This document shows, piece after piece, positions 46,486 to 55,463 of a DNA stretch of 64,000 nt; the stretch's first letter is position 1, and each line of letters starts with the position of its first letter. The notes under the pieces are model-generated. The model was given only the letters and a program-made list of their open reading frames with translations. It did not search any database and was not told where the DNA came from. The DNA comes from Actinomycetospora sp. NBRC 106378 (GTDB taxonomy: Bacteria > Actinomycetota > Actinomycetes > Mycobacteriales > Pseudonocardiaceae), in assembly GCF_030269685.1 (NCBI RefSeq), contig NZ_BSTT01000012.1, positions 1 to 64,000 of the forward strand, written 5' to 3'. The position numbers and the translations under genes were made by a program.

Positions 46486-46854
46486 GTGCTGCCCCCGGCA
46501 CACCGCGTCCGTCGACCCGACGACTTCCGGCTCGTCCTGCGCCGTGGGCGCAAGGCGGGTCGTCGTCGGTTGTCGGTGCACGCGCTCACGCCCGCCGAGG
46601 CGACCGGCCCCGCGCGGGCCGGTTTCGTCGTGGGGCGGGCCGTGGGGAACTCCGTCGAGCGGCACCGCATCACCCGTCGACTGCGCCACCTGGTGGCGGA
46701 CCGGCTCGACGCCCTCCCGCCGGGGACCGTGATCGTCGTCCGGGCGCACCCGCCGGCGGCGGGGTCGACGACGGCGGAACTGGCCGACGACCTCGACGCC
46801 GCGCTGCGGCGCCTGGAGCTCCGACCGCGGCTCGCCGTGGTCCCCTCGGCCTGA
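46486..46854 (+). CDS. rnpA: Ribonuclease P protein component
   Basis: 122 residues. It begins [25 protein letters not shown] and carries the RNR motif region [19 protein letters not shown], which binds RNase P RNA. The holoenzyme cuts 5' leaders from tRNA precursors. GTG start at 46486, 31 bp after rpmH; an alternative upstream GTG is in another frame. Confidence 0.95.
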   Translation: MLPPAHRVRRPDDFRLVLRRGRKAGRRRLSVHALTPAEATGPARAGFVVGRAVGNSVERHRITRRLRHLVADRLDALPPGTVIVVRAHPPAAGSTTAELADDLDAALRRLELRPRLAVVPSA

Positions 46855-46982
46855 CCGCGTCGTCGCCGTGTCTCCCGACCTCGGTGCGCGTCCCGGACCC
46901 GATCCGGCCGGAGTCCTCGCTCCGGGTCGTCGGCACGGGCACCATGGACGGGGACGGTGCGGGACGTGACGAGAGGGACGAC

Positions 46983-47348
46983 GTGACCGAGTCCGGGACG
47001 GGACCGGAGGCCGCGGGTACACCGCGACCCGCGGCACCGGCCCGTGCGCTGATCGGCGTCCTGCGCTTCTACCAGCGGTGGATCTCCCCGATGTTCCTGC
47101 CGCACTGCCGCTTCCACCCCACCTGCAGCGCGTACGCCGTCGAGGCGTTGCGCGTGCACGGCCTGCTGCGTGGAACCGTTCTCACCGTCGTGCGACTGCT
47201 GAAGTGCGCGCCCTGGCACCCTGGTGGCCTGGACCCCGTGCCCCCGCGTCGTCGTCGTCGCCCGGAGACCCCGGAGACCTCTGACTCCGGACGCACCGCC
47301 CCCCGGGGAGCCGGAGCCCCCACCAGCGAGGAGCAAGCGTCGTGCTGA
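46983..47348 (+). CDS. yidD: Membrane protein insertion efficiency factor YidD
   Basis: 121 residues. The family core is [44 protein letters not shown], with the CRFxPTCSxYA motif and the following [18 protein letters not shown] at 46983 has GAGAGGG at a 5-bp spacing and is preferred over an ATG at 46944 without one. It assists YidC-dependent insertion at the membrane. Its last 7 bp overlap yidC. The tail after residue 95 is Arg/Pro-rich and unlike other YidDs. Confidence 0.93.
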   Translation: MTESGTGPEAAGTPRPAAPARALIGVLRFYQRWISPMFLPHCRFHPTCSAYAVEALRVHGLLRGTVLTVVRLLKCAPWHPGGLDPVPPRRRRRPETPETSDSGRTAPRGAGAPTSEEQASC

Positions 47349-48448
47349 ACTTCATCTACTACCCGGTGTCGGCCATCCTGTGGTTCTGGCACAAGGTGTT
47401 CGGGTTCGTCCTGGGCGCCGACAACGGGTTCGCGTGGGCGCTCTCGGTCATCTTCCTGGTCTTCACGCTGCGGGCGCTGCTGTTCAAGCCGTTCGTCAGT
47501 CAGGTCCGCTCGATGCGGAAGATGCAGGAGTTCCAGCCGCAGATCAAGAAGCTGCAGGAGAAGTACAAGAACGACCGGCAGAAGCTCGCGGAGGAGATGC
47601 AGAAGCTCCAGAAGGAGCACGGCGTCAACCCGCTGGGTGGCTGTCTGCCGGTCCTGGTGCAGGTCCCGGTCTTCATCGGTCTGTTCCACGTGCTGCGCGG
47701 CTTCCGGACCGACTACGCCTACAACTACGTCTTCAGCTACGCCGACATCGTCTCGTTCGACAACTCGACGCTCTTCGGGGCGAAGCTGTCCGACGCGATC
47801 AGCGGCAACCTGCAGGCGGTCGGCTCCTTCTCGCTGAACTTCGGCAACTTCAACGCCCACGTCATCCCGGTGGCCCTGCCGCTGATGATCATCGCCAGCG
47901 TGGCGACCCACTTCACCGCGCGCGTCTCGGCGGCCCACCAGTCGCCGGCCGCGGCCGCGAACCCGCAGGCCGCGATCATGCAGAAGCTGACGATGTGGCT
48001 GTTCCCGCTCGGCGTCCTCGTGTTCGGTGTCTTCTTCCCGATCGCGATCCTCCTGTACTGGCTCTCCAACAACTCCTGGACGCTGGCCCAGCAGTACTTC
48101 GTCTACAGCCGGATCGCCAAGGAGGAGGCCGAGCAGCGCGCCCAGGCCGCGGCCCAGCGTGACCTGCTCGCCCCGAGGCCGGGCCAGAAGCCGACCCGGT
48201 CCGCCTCGAACGGCCACACCGCGCCGGTGGACGAGGAGCCCGTGGACGCCCCCGTGGACGCGCCGGCCGAGTCCGCTCCGAGCAAGCCGCGCCCGGGAGC
48301 CCGTCCGGTGTCGGGCAAGAGCAGCGGACGAGCGGCACCCGGCAAGGTGAACTCCGGGGCGGCGAAGAACGGCGGAGCCCCGAAGAACCGTGGGTCGGCC
48401 CAGGTCGCGTCGTCCCGCCCGGGCAAGAAGTCCAAGAAGCGTCGCTGA
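47342..48448 (+). CDS. yidC: Membrane protein insertase YidC (Oxa1 family)
   Basis: 368 residues. Five hydrophobic segments with the insertase core between about 30 and 250 ([18 protein letters not shown] with the positively charged groove Arg, then [21 protein letters not shown], and [22 protein letters not shown]). The 110-residue C-terminal tail is rich in Lys/Arg/Ala/Pro and ends GKKSKKRR, as expected for ribosome contact. No large periplasmic P1 domain, so it is Gram-positive-type. GTG start overlaps yidD. Confidence 0.96.
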   Translation: MLNFIYYPVSAILWFWHKVFGFVLGADNGFAWALSVIFLVFTLRALLFKPFVSQVRSMRKMQEFQPQIKKLQEKYKNDRQKLAEEMQKLQKEHGVNPLGGCLPVLVQVPVFIGLFHVLRGFRTDYAYNYVFSYADIVSFDNSTLFGAKLSDAISGNLQAVGSFSLNFGNFNAHVIPVALPLMIIASVATHFTARVSAAHQSPAAAANPQAAIMQKLTMWLFPLGVLVFGVFFPIAILLYWLSNNSWTLAQQYFVYSRIAKEEAEQRAQAAAQRDLLAPRPGQKPTRSASNGHTAPVDEEPVDAPVDAPAESAPSKPRPGARPVSGKSSGRAAPGKVNSGAAKNGGAPKNRGSAQVASSRPGKKSKKRR

Positions 48449-48575
48449 CACGGCGGGTCCGTCCCGTCCCCAGCACCCACCGACCACCACCCGGTGGCCG
48501 TGCCTCGCCCCAAGAGGATCGGCGCCCGGGACCGGAGGGGTCGCACCACGCGGCCCCGGCGAGAGGAGACAAGCC

Positions 48576-49124
48576 GTGTCCGAGACCCTGGAGTCGGACG
48601 GCCGGGCCGGAGACAACGAGGCCCCGGTCGCGCCGGAGGGCGGTGGCGCGTCCCCGCAGGACGTCCTCGTCCGCGAGGGCGACATCGCCGGTGACTACCT
48701 CGAGCGGTTGCTCGACATCCTCGACTTCGACGGCGACATCGATCTCGACGTCGAGGCCGGCCGCGCGATCGTCAGCATCGACGGTGGCAAGGACCTCGAG
48801 AAGCTCGTCGGGCAGCGGGGCGACGTCCTCGAGGCGCTGCAGGAGCTGACCCGGCTCGCCGTCCAGCAGTCGACCGGGACGCGCAACCGCCTCATGCTCG
48901 ACATCGCGGGCTGGCGCTCGCACCGTCGGTCCGAGCTCACGGACCTGGGCCGGCGGACGGCGGAGGAGGTCCGCGACTCCGGCGAGAGCCAGAAGATGCG
49001 CCCGATGACCCCGTTCGAGCGCAAGATCGTCCACGACGCGGTGGCGACCGTCGAGGGCGTCCACAGCGAGAGCGAGGGCGAGGAGCCCCGCCGTCGCGTG
49101 GTCGTGCTGCCCGGCCGGTCGTGA
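48576..49124 (+). CDS. jag: Jag/KhpB family RNA-binding protein (KH-R3H)
   Basis: 182 residues. A charged head of about 35 residues, a KH-like domain (GRAIVSIDGGKDLEKLVGQRGDVLEALQELTRLAVQQ) and an R3H domain (MTPFERKIVHDAVATVEGVHSESEGEEPRRRVVVLP). It binds RNA and is linked to envelope and translation control in other bacteria. The GTG at 48576 follows GAGAGGAG by about 9 bp. Located between yidC and rsmG as usual. A parS site lies 17 bp after its stop. Confidence 0.95.
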   Translation: MSETLESDGRAGDNEAPVAPEGGGASPQDVLVREGDIAGDYLERLLDILDFDGDIDLDVEAGRAIVSIDGGKDLEKLVGQRGDVLEALQELTRLAVQQSTGTRNRLMLDIAGWRSHRRSELTDLGRRTAEEVRDSGESQKMRPMTPFERKIVHDAVATVEGVHSESEGEEPRRRVVVLPGRS

Positions 49125-49141
49125 TCCTCGGAGCCGTCGCC

Positions 49142-49155
49142 GTTTCACGTGGAAC
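49142..49155. promoter_or_regulatory. parS: parS centromere site 1
   Basis: GTTTCACGTGGAAC, one change from the palindrome GTTTCACGTGAAAC bound by ParB in actinobacteria. Lies in the 43-bp gap between jag and rsmG, about 3.3 kb from the dnaA start. Confidence 0.88.
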
Positions 49156-49167
49156 GGGCGACCGGTC

Positions 49168-49893
49168 GTGACACTCGGGGAACAGGACCGGCTCGACGGT
49201 CCGTCCTCGCCGACCCCCGAGGCCGTCGAGCTCTTCGGCGACGCCCTGCCGCGAGCGGTCCGGTTCGCCGAGCTGCTGGCCGGCCCGGGGCGCGAGCAGG
49301 GTGTCATCGGCCCGCGGGAACTCCCGCGGCTGTGGAACCGACACCTGGTGAACTCCGCCTGGGTCGGCTCGGTGATCCCGCCGGACGCCACCGTCGTCGA
49401 CATCGGCTCGGGCGCGGGTCTGCCCGGCATCCCGCTCGCCCTCGCCCGACCCGACCTCCGCATCACGCTGCTGGAGCCGATGGCCCGCCGCGTCGCGTGG
49501 CTCGAGGAGGTCGTGGCGGCCCTGGAGCTCGACGTGGTCGTGCGTCGCGGCCGGGCCGAGGAGCGCGAGACCCGGCGAGTGGTGGGCGAGTCGGACGTCG
49601 CCACGGCGCGCGCGGTGGCACCGCTGGGTCGCCTCGCGGCATGGTGTCTCCCCCTCGTGCGGCCGGGTGGGACACTGGCGGCGCTCAAGGGAGCCAGCGC
49701 TCAGGACGAGGTGCGGCGCGACGCCGTGGACCTCCGGGCGGCGGGCGGCGGCGACGTCGAGGTCGTCACCACCGGCGCGGGAGACGCACTGACGCACATC
49801 GTGGTGGTACATCGGACGGAACGGCGGACTGCTGCCGGATCCGGTCCCGGTGGTGGACGCCGTGGTCGTGGCAGGAAGGATCGATCCTCGTGA
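49168..49893 (+). CDS. rsmG: 16S rRNA (guanine527-N7)-methyltransferase RsmG
   Basis: 241 residues. Class I SAM fold with VVDIGSGAGLPGIPLALARPDLRITLLEPMARRVAWLEEVV (about 72-112), the gid signature ATARAVAPLGRL and GTLAALKG. Methylates G527 of 16S rRNA. An Arg/Gly tail (about 220-241) is unusual. The GTG at 49168 lies 13 bp after parS 1. Overlaps parA by 4 bp. Confidence 0.95.
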   Translation: MTLGEQDRLDGPSSPTPEAVELFGDALPRAVRFAELLAGPGREQGVIGPRELPRLWNRHLVNSAWVGSVIPPDATVVDIGSGAGLPGIPLALARPDLRITLLEPMARRVAWLEEVVAALELDVVVRRGRAEERETRRVVGESDVATARAVAPLGRLAAWCLPLVRPGGTLAALKGASAQDEVRRDAVDLRAAGGGDVEVVTTGAGDALTHIVVVHRTERRTAAGSGPGGGRRGRGRKDRSS

Positions 49894-50939
49894 CCGAAGG
49901 ACATGCCGTTCCACGTGAAACGCGCCCACGGGCCGACCGTGGCAGCGCGGAGAAGGTCCGGGAGGCCGTGAGCGAGGCGGTCTCCACGGTCGGGGCCGGC
50001 GTCCTGGGCGCGGGTGAGGTGATCTACGGCGACGGGGGTGGGATGACGCCCATCGCCGAGGAGGCCGCCCGCGCCGCCCGGGTCCTGCACCCCGAGGACC
50101 ACCGGATGCCGCGACCGAGCCGGCGCCGGGTGATCACCGTCGCCAACCAGAAGGGCGGCGTCGGCAAGACGACGAGCACGGTCAATCTGGCCGCGGCGCT
50201 CGCGCTGCACGGCGCCCGGGTCCTCGTGGTCGACCTCGACCCGCAGGGCAACGCGAGCACCGCGCTGGGGGTCGACCACCGCAGCGGGACGCCGTCCATC
50301 TACGAGGTCCTCATCGGCGAGCTCACGCTCGACCAGGCCGCACAGGTCTGCGACCGCTCCTCCGATCTGCTCTGCGTGCCCGCCACCATCGACCTGGCCG
50401 GTGCCGAGATCGAGCTCGTGTCGATGATGAACCGGGAGTCCCGGCTGCGGCAGGCACTCTCCGACGAGGCCCTCGACCGCCTCGACGTCGACTACGTGCT
50501 CGTCGACTGCCCGCCGTCGCTGGGCCTGCTCACGCTCAACGCGATGGTGGCCGCCCCCGAGGTGCTCATCCCGATCCAGTGCGAGTACTACGCGCTCGAG
50601 GGGCTCAGCCAGCTGCTCAACAACATCGGGCTGGTGCAGTCCCACCTCAACCCGCGGCTGCACGTCTCGACGATCCTGCTCACCATGTACGACGGCCGCA
50701 CCAAGCTCGCGGACCAGGTGACGCACGAGGTACGGACCCACTTCGGCGACCTCGTCCTGCGCACGGTCATCCCGCGCAGCGTGAAGGTCAGCGAGGCGCC
50801 GGGCTTCGGCCAGACCGTGCTCACCTACGACCCGGGCTCGCGCGGAGCGATGAGCTACCTCGACGCCGCCCGCGAGTTCGCGATGCGGGCCGCGGTCGCC
50901 GAGCAGCGGGCCGGCGCGAACGCGGGTGAGCGGTCGTGA
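49890..50939 (+). CDS. parA: Chromosome partition ATPase ParA/Soj
   Basis: 349 residues from the GTG at 49890, which overlaps the rsmG stop. A basic/disordered head of about 80 residues precedes the deviant Walker A KGGVGKT (88-94; [20 protein letters not shown]). Then come [21 protein letters not shown] and [19 protein letters not shown]. It forms ATP-dependent gradients that move ParB-parS. The long head is not needed for the ATPase; a start close to residue 74 is possible. It overlaps parB by 4 bp and carries parS site 2 within codons 7-11. Confidence 0.95.
   Translation: MTEGHAVPRETRPRADRGSAEKVREAVSEAVSTVGAGVLGAGEVIYGDGGGMTPIAEEAARAARVLHPEDHRMPRPSRRRVITVANQKGGVGKTTSTVNLAAALALHGARVLVVDLDPQGNASTALGVDHRSGTPSIYEVLIGELTLDQAAQVCDRSSDLLCVPATIDLAGAEIELVSMMNRESRLRQALSDEALDRLDVDYVLVDCPPSLGLLTLNAMVAAPEVLIPIQCEYYALEGLSQLLNNIGLVQSHLNPRLHVSTILLTMYDGRTKLADQVTHEVRTHFGDLVLRTVIPRSVKVSEAPGFGQTVLTYDPGSRGAMSYLDAAREFAMRAAVAEQRAGANAGERS
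49908..49921. promoter_or_regulatory. parS: parS centromere site 2 (inside parA)
   Basis: GTTCCACGTGAAAC is the exact reverse complement of site 1, 753 bp away. It lies near the 5' end of parA. Confidence 0.88.
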
Positions 50940-51991
50940 CCGAACGACGCGGAGGACTCGGACGCGGCCTGGCCGCGCTCATCCCCACCGGTCCCCCGGA
51001 CGCCGGCGACACCCGACCCGGCGTCGGGACCCGGGCCGCGGACGTGGTGATCGGCCAGCGCTCCCGCCCGGAGGTCCCGACGACGGCGACCGCTACGGGT
51101 TCGCCGGCCACGGCGGCGTCCGACGGCGGCACCGTCGCGGGCGCCGTGTACCGCGAGGTGCGGGTGGACGGCATCCGCGCCAACCCGCGCCAGCCCCGGT
51201 CGGTGTTCGACGAGGAGGCGCTCGCCGAGCTCGAGCACTCCGTCCGGGAGTTCGGGCTGCTGCAGCCCATCGTCGTCCGGGAGCTGGACGACCCGATCTC
51301 CGGTGACGCCGGGGTGGAGGTCACCCACGAGCTCGTCATGGGAGAGCGGCGGTGGCGCGCCGCCCAGCGGGCCGGGCTGACCCACATCCCGGCCATCGTG
51401 CGGAAGACGTCGGACGACGACCTGCTGCGCGACGCCCTGCTGGAGAACATCCACCGGGTCCAGCTGAACCCGCTGGAGGAGGCGGCCGCCTACCAGCAGC
51501 TGCTGACCGAGTTCGCCGTGACGCACGAGCAGCTGGCCGACCGCATCGGCCGGAGCCGACCGGCGATCACCAACACCATCCGGCTGCTGCGTCTCCCGGT
51601 CGCGGTCCAGCGCCGGGTCGCTGCCGGGGTGCTCTCGGCGGGTCATGCCCGGGCGCTGCTCGGGATGGACGACCCGGCGGCCCAGGAGGAGCTCGCGGCG
51701 CGGATCGTCGCCGAGGGCCTGTCGGTGCGCGCCGCCGAGGAGGCCGTGACCCTCGCCCGTGGCGAGAAGGAGCCGGCCGCGAAGCGCCGCTCCCCCGCAC
51801 GCAAGCTGCACGCCCCGGGTCTCCAGGATCTCGCGGAGCGGCTGTCCGACGCCTACGACACGCGCGTCAAGGTCGAACTGGGCCAGCGCAAGGGTCGGAT
51901 CGTCGTGGAGTTCGGATCCGTGGACGATCTGGAGCGCATCGCGGCGCTGATGAACCAGAAGGGGCTCCCGGGCCCCTCACCCTCGGAGTGA
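50936..51991 (+). CDS. parB: Chromosome partition protein ParB/Spo0J
   Basis: 351 residues. N-terminal ParA-contact segment ([15 protein letters not shown]), then a ParB/CTPase domain with [33 protein letters not shown] and [21 protein letters not shown]. The [41 protein letters not shown] and a C-terminal dimer domain follow. It binds the parS sites nearby and spreads. GTG at 50936 overlaps parA by 4 bp. A perfect palindrome follows its stop. Confidence 0.97.
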   Translation: MTERRGGLGRGLAALIPTGPPDAGDTRPGVGTRAADVVIGQRSRPEVPTTATATGSPATAASDGGTVAGAVYREVRVDGIRANPRQPRSVFDEEALAELEHSVREFGLLQPIVVRELDDPISGDAGVEVTHELVMGERRWRAAQRAGLTHIPAIVRKTSDDDLLRDALLENIHRVQLNPLEEAAAYQQLLTEFAVTHEQLADRIGRSRPAITNTIRLLRLPVAVQRRVAAGVLSAGHARALLGMDDPAAQEELAARIVAEGLSVRAAEEAVTLARGEKEPAAKRRSPARKLHAPGLQDLAERLSDAYDTRVKVELGQRKGRIVVEFGSVDDLERIAALMNQKGLPGPSPSE

Positions 51992-52003
51992 TCGTTCGGG
52001 GCC

Positions 52004-52041
52004 GCAGCGGCGATCTCAGGGCGCCCTGAGATCGCCGCTGC
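52004..52041. terminator. 38-bp perfect palindrome between convergent parB and ddl-like
   Basis: GCAGCGGCGATCTCAGGGC (52004-52022) is followed directly by its exact complement (52023-52041). It lies 12 bp after the parB stop and 9 bp before the minus-strand stop at 52051. It is placed to end transcription from both sides. Confidence 0.8.
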
Positions 52042-52050
52042 GCTCGACGG

Positions 52051-53013
52051 TCAGCCGGACCGCTCGGACGACCGACGTACGGCTCGCTCCACGAGCAGCC
52101 CGAACACCTCGCCGACGTCGCGCCCGGCGGCCCCGATCGCTCGCGGCAGCAGCGAGGTCTCGGTGAGTCCCGGCGACACGTTCACCTCGAGGACCTGGAC
52201 CCGCCCGTCGCGGTCGACGATCGCATCGGTGCGGGAGAGGTCGCGCAGCCCGAGGGCGCGGTGCGCGGCTACCGCGGTCTCCGCGACCCGGGCCGCCACC
52301 GCCGCGCCGAGCCGGGCCGGACAGTGGAAGCGCGTCAGGCCCGCGGTGTAGCGGGCGGTGTAGTCGTAGACGCCGTTCTCCGCCTCCACCTCCACCGCGG
52401 GCAGGGCGACCGGGCCGTCGCCGGTGTCGATCACCGAGACCGCGAGCTCGACCCCGTCGACGAAGCGTTCTACGAGGACGGTCTCGGAGTAGGCGAGCGC
52501 CCCGACCATCGCCGAGGGCAGCTCCGCGGCGTCCCGCACGACCTGGGCGCCGAGCGCGGAGCCCCCCTGGTCGGGCTTGAGCATCAGCGGCAGCCCGAGC
52601 CGGGCCACGAGGGCGTCCAGGACGGCACCGGCGCCGAGCTCGCGGAACGTGGCGTGCGGCAGCGCCACCCACTCCGGGGTGTCGAGCCCGGCGCGCGTCA
52701 GCTCCGCCTTCGCGCTGGGCTTGTCGTGCGCGCGCCGGCACGCCCGCCCGTCGGTGCCGACGAACGGCACCCCCAGCAGCTCGAGGACGCTCTGCACCGC
52801 CCCGTTCTCGCCCTCGCCGCCGTGCAGCGCGACGACGACCGCGTCCGGCCGGGTGTCGCGCAGGCGCCCGAGCAGGGCGGCGTCGGTGTCCCACTCGTCG
52901 ACCGTGGCGCCCGCGTCGCGCAGCTCGGCCGCGATCCGGCGGCCGGACCGCAGCGACACGTCACGCTCGTGGGAGAGGCCGCCGGCGAGGACGGCGACGG
53001 TGCGGTCGATCAC
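52051..53013 (-). CDS. D-alanine-D-alanine ligase (ATP-grasp)
   Basis: 320 residues. N-terminal motif ALHGGEGENGAVQSVLELLGVPFVGTDG (the family usually has GEDG), ATP-grasp part LMLKPDQGGSALGAQVV, and the metal motif QVLEVNVSPGLTETSLLPRAIGAAG. It joins two D-alanines for peptidoglycan. Length and motifs fit Ddl, but a second, canonical ddl may exist elsewhere, so the symbol is left open. GTG start at 53013, just after the aminotransferase gene on the same strand (47 bp). Confidence 0.85.
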   Translation of the reverse strand: MIDRTVAVLAGGLSHERDVSLRSGRRIAAELRDAGATVDEWDTDAALLGRLRDTRPDAVVVALHGGEGENGAVQSVLELLGVPFVGTDGRACRRAHDKPSAKAELTRAGLDTPEWVALPHATFRELGAGAVLDALVARLGLPLMLKPDQGGSALGAQVVRDAAELPSAMVGALAYSETVLVERFVDGVELAVSVIDTGDGPVALPAVEVEAENGVYDYTARYTAGLTRFHCPARLGAAVAARVAETAVAAHRALGLRDLSRTDAIVDRDGRVQVLEVNVSPGLTETSLLPRAIGAAGRDVGEVFGLLVERAVRRSSERSG

Positions 53014-53060
53014 GACCCCGGACCCTAGTCCGGGGTCGCGATCCGCCGTCGGGAAGGGAC

Positions 53061-54452
53061 TCAGGCGGTGTCGACGGAGGGGGCCTGCGGCCCCGGGGTC
53101 CCCGACGACGGGCGGGCACCGGTCCCCGAGAGCCCGAAGGTGCGCAGCACCTCGAGCTCGCCGTCCAGGACCCCCGCCAGGCGTCGCACGCCCTCGACGA
53201 TGCGCTCGGGCGGCGGGTAGCAGAACGACAGGCGCATGTGGCGGGCGCCGGAGCCGTCCGCGTGGAACCCGGTGCCCGACGCGTAGGCGACCCGGGCCGA
53301 GATCGCGCGGGGCAGCATCGCGCGGGTGTCGACGCCCTCGGGGACCGTCGCCCACACGAAGAACCCGCCGCGCGGCCGCGTCCAGCGGCACCCGTCGGGC
53401 AGATGGGTCTCGAGGGCGCCCAGCATCGCCTCGCAGCGCTCGCGGTACATCTCGCGGAACGACTTCACGAGGCTGCGCCAGTCGTGCGTGGCGAGGTAGC
53501 GGGAGACGACGAGCTGGGTGAACGCCGGCGGGCACAAGGTGGCCGACTCCGCGGCCAGCACGAGCTTGTCCCGGATGCCGTGGGGGGCGAGCGCCCAGCC
53601 GACCCGCAGGCCCGAGGCGAAGATCTTGGAGAACGAACCGAGATAGACGACGTTCTCCGGGTCCAGCGAGCGCAGCGAGGGGTACGTCTGCCCGTCGAAG
53701 CCGAGCAGACCGTAGGGGTTGTCCTCGACGATGAGCACGCCGTACCGGCGGCACAGCTCGACGACCTCGCCCCGGCGGTCCGGCGCCAGCGAGACACCGA
53801 CCGGGTTGTGGAAGTTGGGCACCGTGTAGAGGAACTTCGCGCGCCGGCCCTCGCGGGCGAGCCGCTGCAGGGCCTCCTCCAGCGCCGCCGGCACGAGTCC
53901 GTCGTCGTCCATGGCGACGTGCCGGACCTCGGCCTGGTAGGCGGCGAACGAGCCCAGCGCCCCGACGTAGGAGGGCGACTCGGCGAGCACGACGTCACCC
54001 GGGTCGACGAACAGCCGCGTGAGCATGTCCAGCGCCGACTGCGAGCCGACCGTGACCACCACGTCGTCGGGGGCGAATCCGCCCGTCGCCGACAGTGAGC
54101 CGGCCTCGAAGGCCATGACCTCACCGATCTGCTCGCGCAGCACCGGCACACCCTGCGCGGACCCGTACTGCAGCGCCCCCTGGCCCTCCGTGGCGACCAG
54201 GCGGCCCACCTCGACGGCCAGCGAGTCCAGCGGCAGCGCCGCGAGGTTCGGCATGCCGCCGGCCAGCGAGACCACCTCGGGGCGGCTCGCCACGGCGAAC
54301 AGCGCCCGGATCTCCGAGGCGGTCATGCCCGTGGTCCGCGCGGCGTAGCGGTCGAGGTGGGGATCGCCGGTGGACCCTGCCGCCGCGCCCGCCGCCGCCG
54401 CGCCGGCCCCGGGGAGGGCATCGGGTCGGGGGACGGGGGACGTCGGCGTCAT
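53061..54452 (-). CDS. PLP-dependent aminotransferase (class I/II, MocR-type fold without HTH)
   Basis: 463 residues from the ATG at 54452. Disordered Ala/Gly head (about 1-40), then the fold-type I core: VSLAGGMPNLAALP, QYGSAQGVPVLREQIGEVM, TVPNFHNPVGVSLAPDRR, and the PLP lysine in GSFSKIF (about residue 276). It resembles 2-aminoadipate or valine-pyruvate-type aminotransferases; the substrate is not assigned. It probably shares a transcript with the downstream ligase, hinting at amino-acid supply for the wall, which is inference. Confidence 0.87.
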   Translation of the reverse strand: MTPTSPVPRPDALPGAGAAAAGAAAGSTGDPHLDRYAARTTGMTASEIRALFAVASRPEVVSLAGGMPNLAALPLDSLAVEVGRLVATEGQGALQYGSAQGVPVLREQIGEVMAFEAGSLSATGGFAPDDVVVTVGSQSALDMLTRLFVDPGDVVLAESPSYVGALGSFAAYQAEVRHVAMDDDGLVPAALEEALQRLAREGRRAKFLYTVPNFHNPVGVSLAPDRRGEVVELCRRYGVLIVEDNPYGLLGFDGQTYPSLRSLDPENVVYLGSFSKIFASGLRVGWALAPHGIRDKLVLAAESATLCPPAFTQLVVSRYLATHDWRSLVKSFREMYRERCEAMLGALETHLPDGCRWTRPRGGFFVWATVPEGVDTRAMLPRAISARVAYASGTGFHADGSGARHMRLSFCYPPPERIVEGVRRLAGVLDGELEVLRTFGLSGTGARPSSGTPGPQAPSVDTA

Positions 54453-54632
54453 CAGCGACTCTCCGTGATCATGTTCACGACGGGATCGTCGCGACTCTAC
54501 GCGTCGTACCCGCACGTCCCGGAGCGAGCGTCGTCACGCCGCGGGTCGACCATCCGCCGCTCCACCCGCCCCGGTGCCCGATCACCCGACCAGACCGCCC
54601 GTATTGTGATCAGGAGACGCGGGAGAGTACGC

Positions 54633-55385
54633 ATGCCAACGTCGGGTGGAGACGCAGCGTCGCGCAGCTCCGGGCCCGGTTCCGTGCGGAGACCCAGAAC
54701 GGGAGTGTCGGTGTCGCGAGAGTGCGTCGGGATCACCCTCGACAACATCGAGGAGCTGCCCAAGGGCTGTCGTCGATGCGTCTACTGGGAGCTCCCCCCG
54801 CACCTGGGCAGCCAGGCCGAGGAGTTCGGCACCCTCGAACTGGAGAAGGAGGCGTGGGTCTCCGGCGTCCTGCTCGAGTGGGGCTCGTGCGGGCGGATCG
54901 CCCACGTCGACGGCGTCCCGGCCGGCTACGCCTTCTACGCCCCGCCCGCCGCGGTCCCGCGGGCCGCGGCGTTCCCCACCGCTCCGGTGGGCGCGGACGC
55001 GATCCTGCTGTGCGGCCTGCACGTGGTGCCGGACTTCGCCGAGGTGGGGATCGGGCGCCTGCTGGTGCAGGACGTCGTCCGGGACCTCTCCCGCCGCGGG
55101 GTGAAGGCCCTCGAGGCGTTCGGGGACGCCGCGGCCCGACCGCGGGGCGAGGCGCACGGCCGGACCGCGGAGGACACCCCGAGCTGCGTGCTGCCCGCCG
55201 CGTTCCTGCGGGCCGTCGGCTTCAAGACGGTCGCCCCGCACCACCGTTGGCCGCGCCTGCGCCTCGAGATGCGCACCGGGTTCTCCTGGAAGGAGGACGT
55301 CGAGGCGGCCATCGCCCAGCTCCTCGGCTCGGTGACGGTCACGACGGCGCCCGCCGCTCCGGTGGGCGCCCCGGCGTCCCGCTAG
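54633..55385 (+). CDS. GNAT family acetyltransferase (Rv3916c-like)
   Basis: 250 residues from the ATG at 54633 (GGGAGAG 5 bp before). A short disordered head, then GITLDNIEELPKGCRRCVYWELPPHL and LLCGLHVVPDFAEVGIGRLLVQDVVRDLSRRGVKALEAFGD, which is the GNAT acetyl-CoA motif. A conserved protein at this place next to parB occurs in mycobacteria (Rv3916c). Acceptor unknown. A strong hairpin follows. Confidence 0.82.
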   Translation: MPTSGGDAASRSSGPGSVRRPRTGVSVSRECVGITLDNIEELPKGCRRCVYWELPPHLGSQAEEFGTLELEKEAWVSGVLLEWGSCGRIAHVDGVPAGYAFYAPPAAVPRAAAFPTAPVGADAILLCGLHVVPDFAEVGIGRLLVQDVVRDLSRRGVKALEAFGDAAARPRGEAHGRTAEDTPSCVLPAAFLRAVGFKTVAPHHRWPRLRLEMRTGFSWKEDVEAAIAQLLGSVTVTTAPAAPVGAPASR

Positions 55386-55401
55386 GCACCCCGGCGACAC
55401 C

Positions 55402-55460
55402 CCTCGAACGAACGGCACTTTCGCAGCATCTATGTGCGCGAGAGTGCCGTTCGTTCGGGG
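55402..55460. terminator. Long hairpin between convergent GNAT and cwlM
   Basis: CGAACGAACGGCACTTTCGC (55405-55424) and its complement with one mismatch (55438-55457) form a 20-bp stem with a 13-nt loop; flanks add about three more pairs. It ends the GNAT gene and cwlM (stop at 55464). Confidence 0.7.
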
Positions 55461-55463
55461 AGG

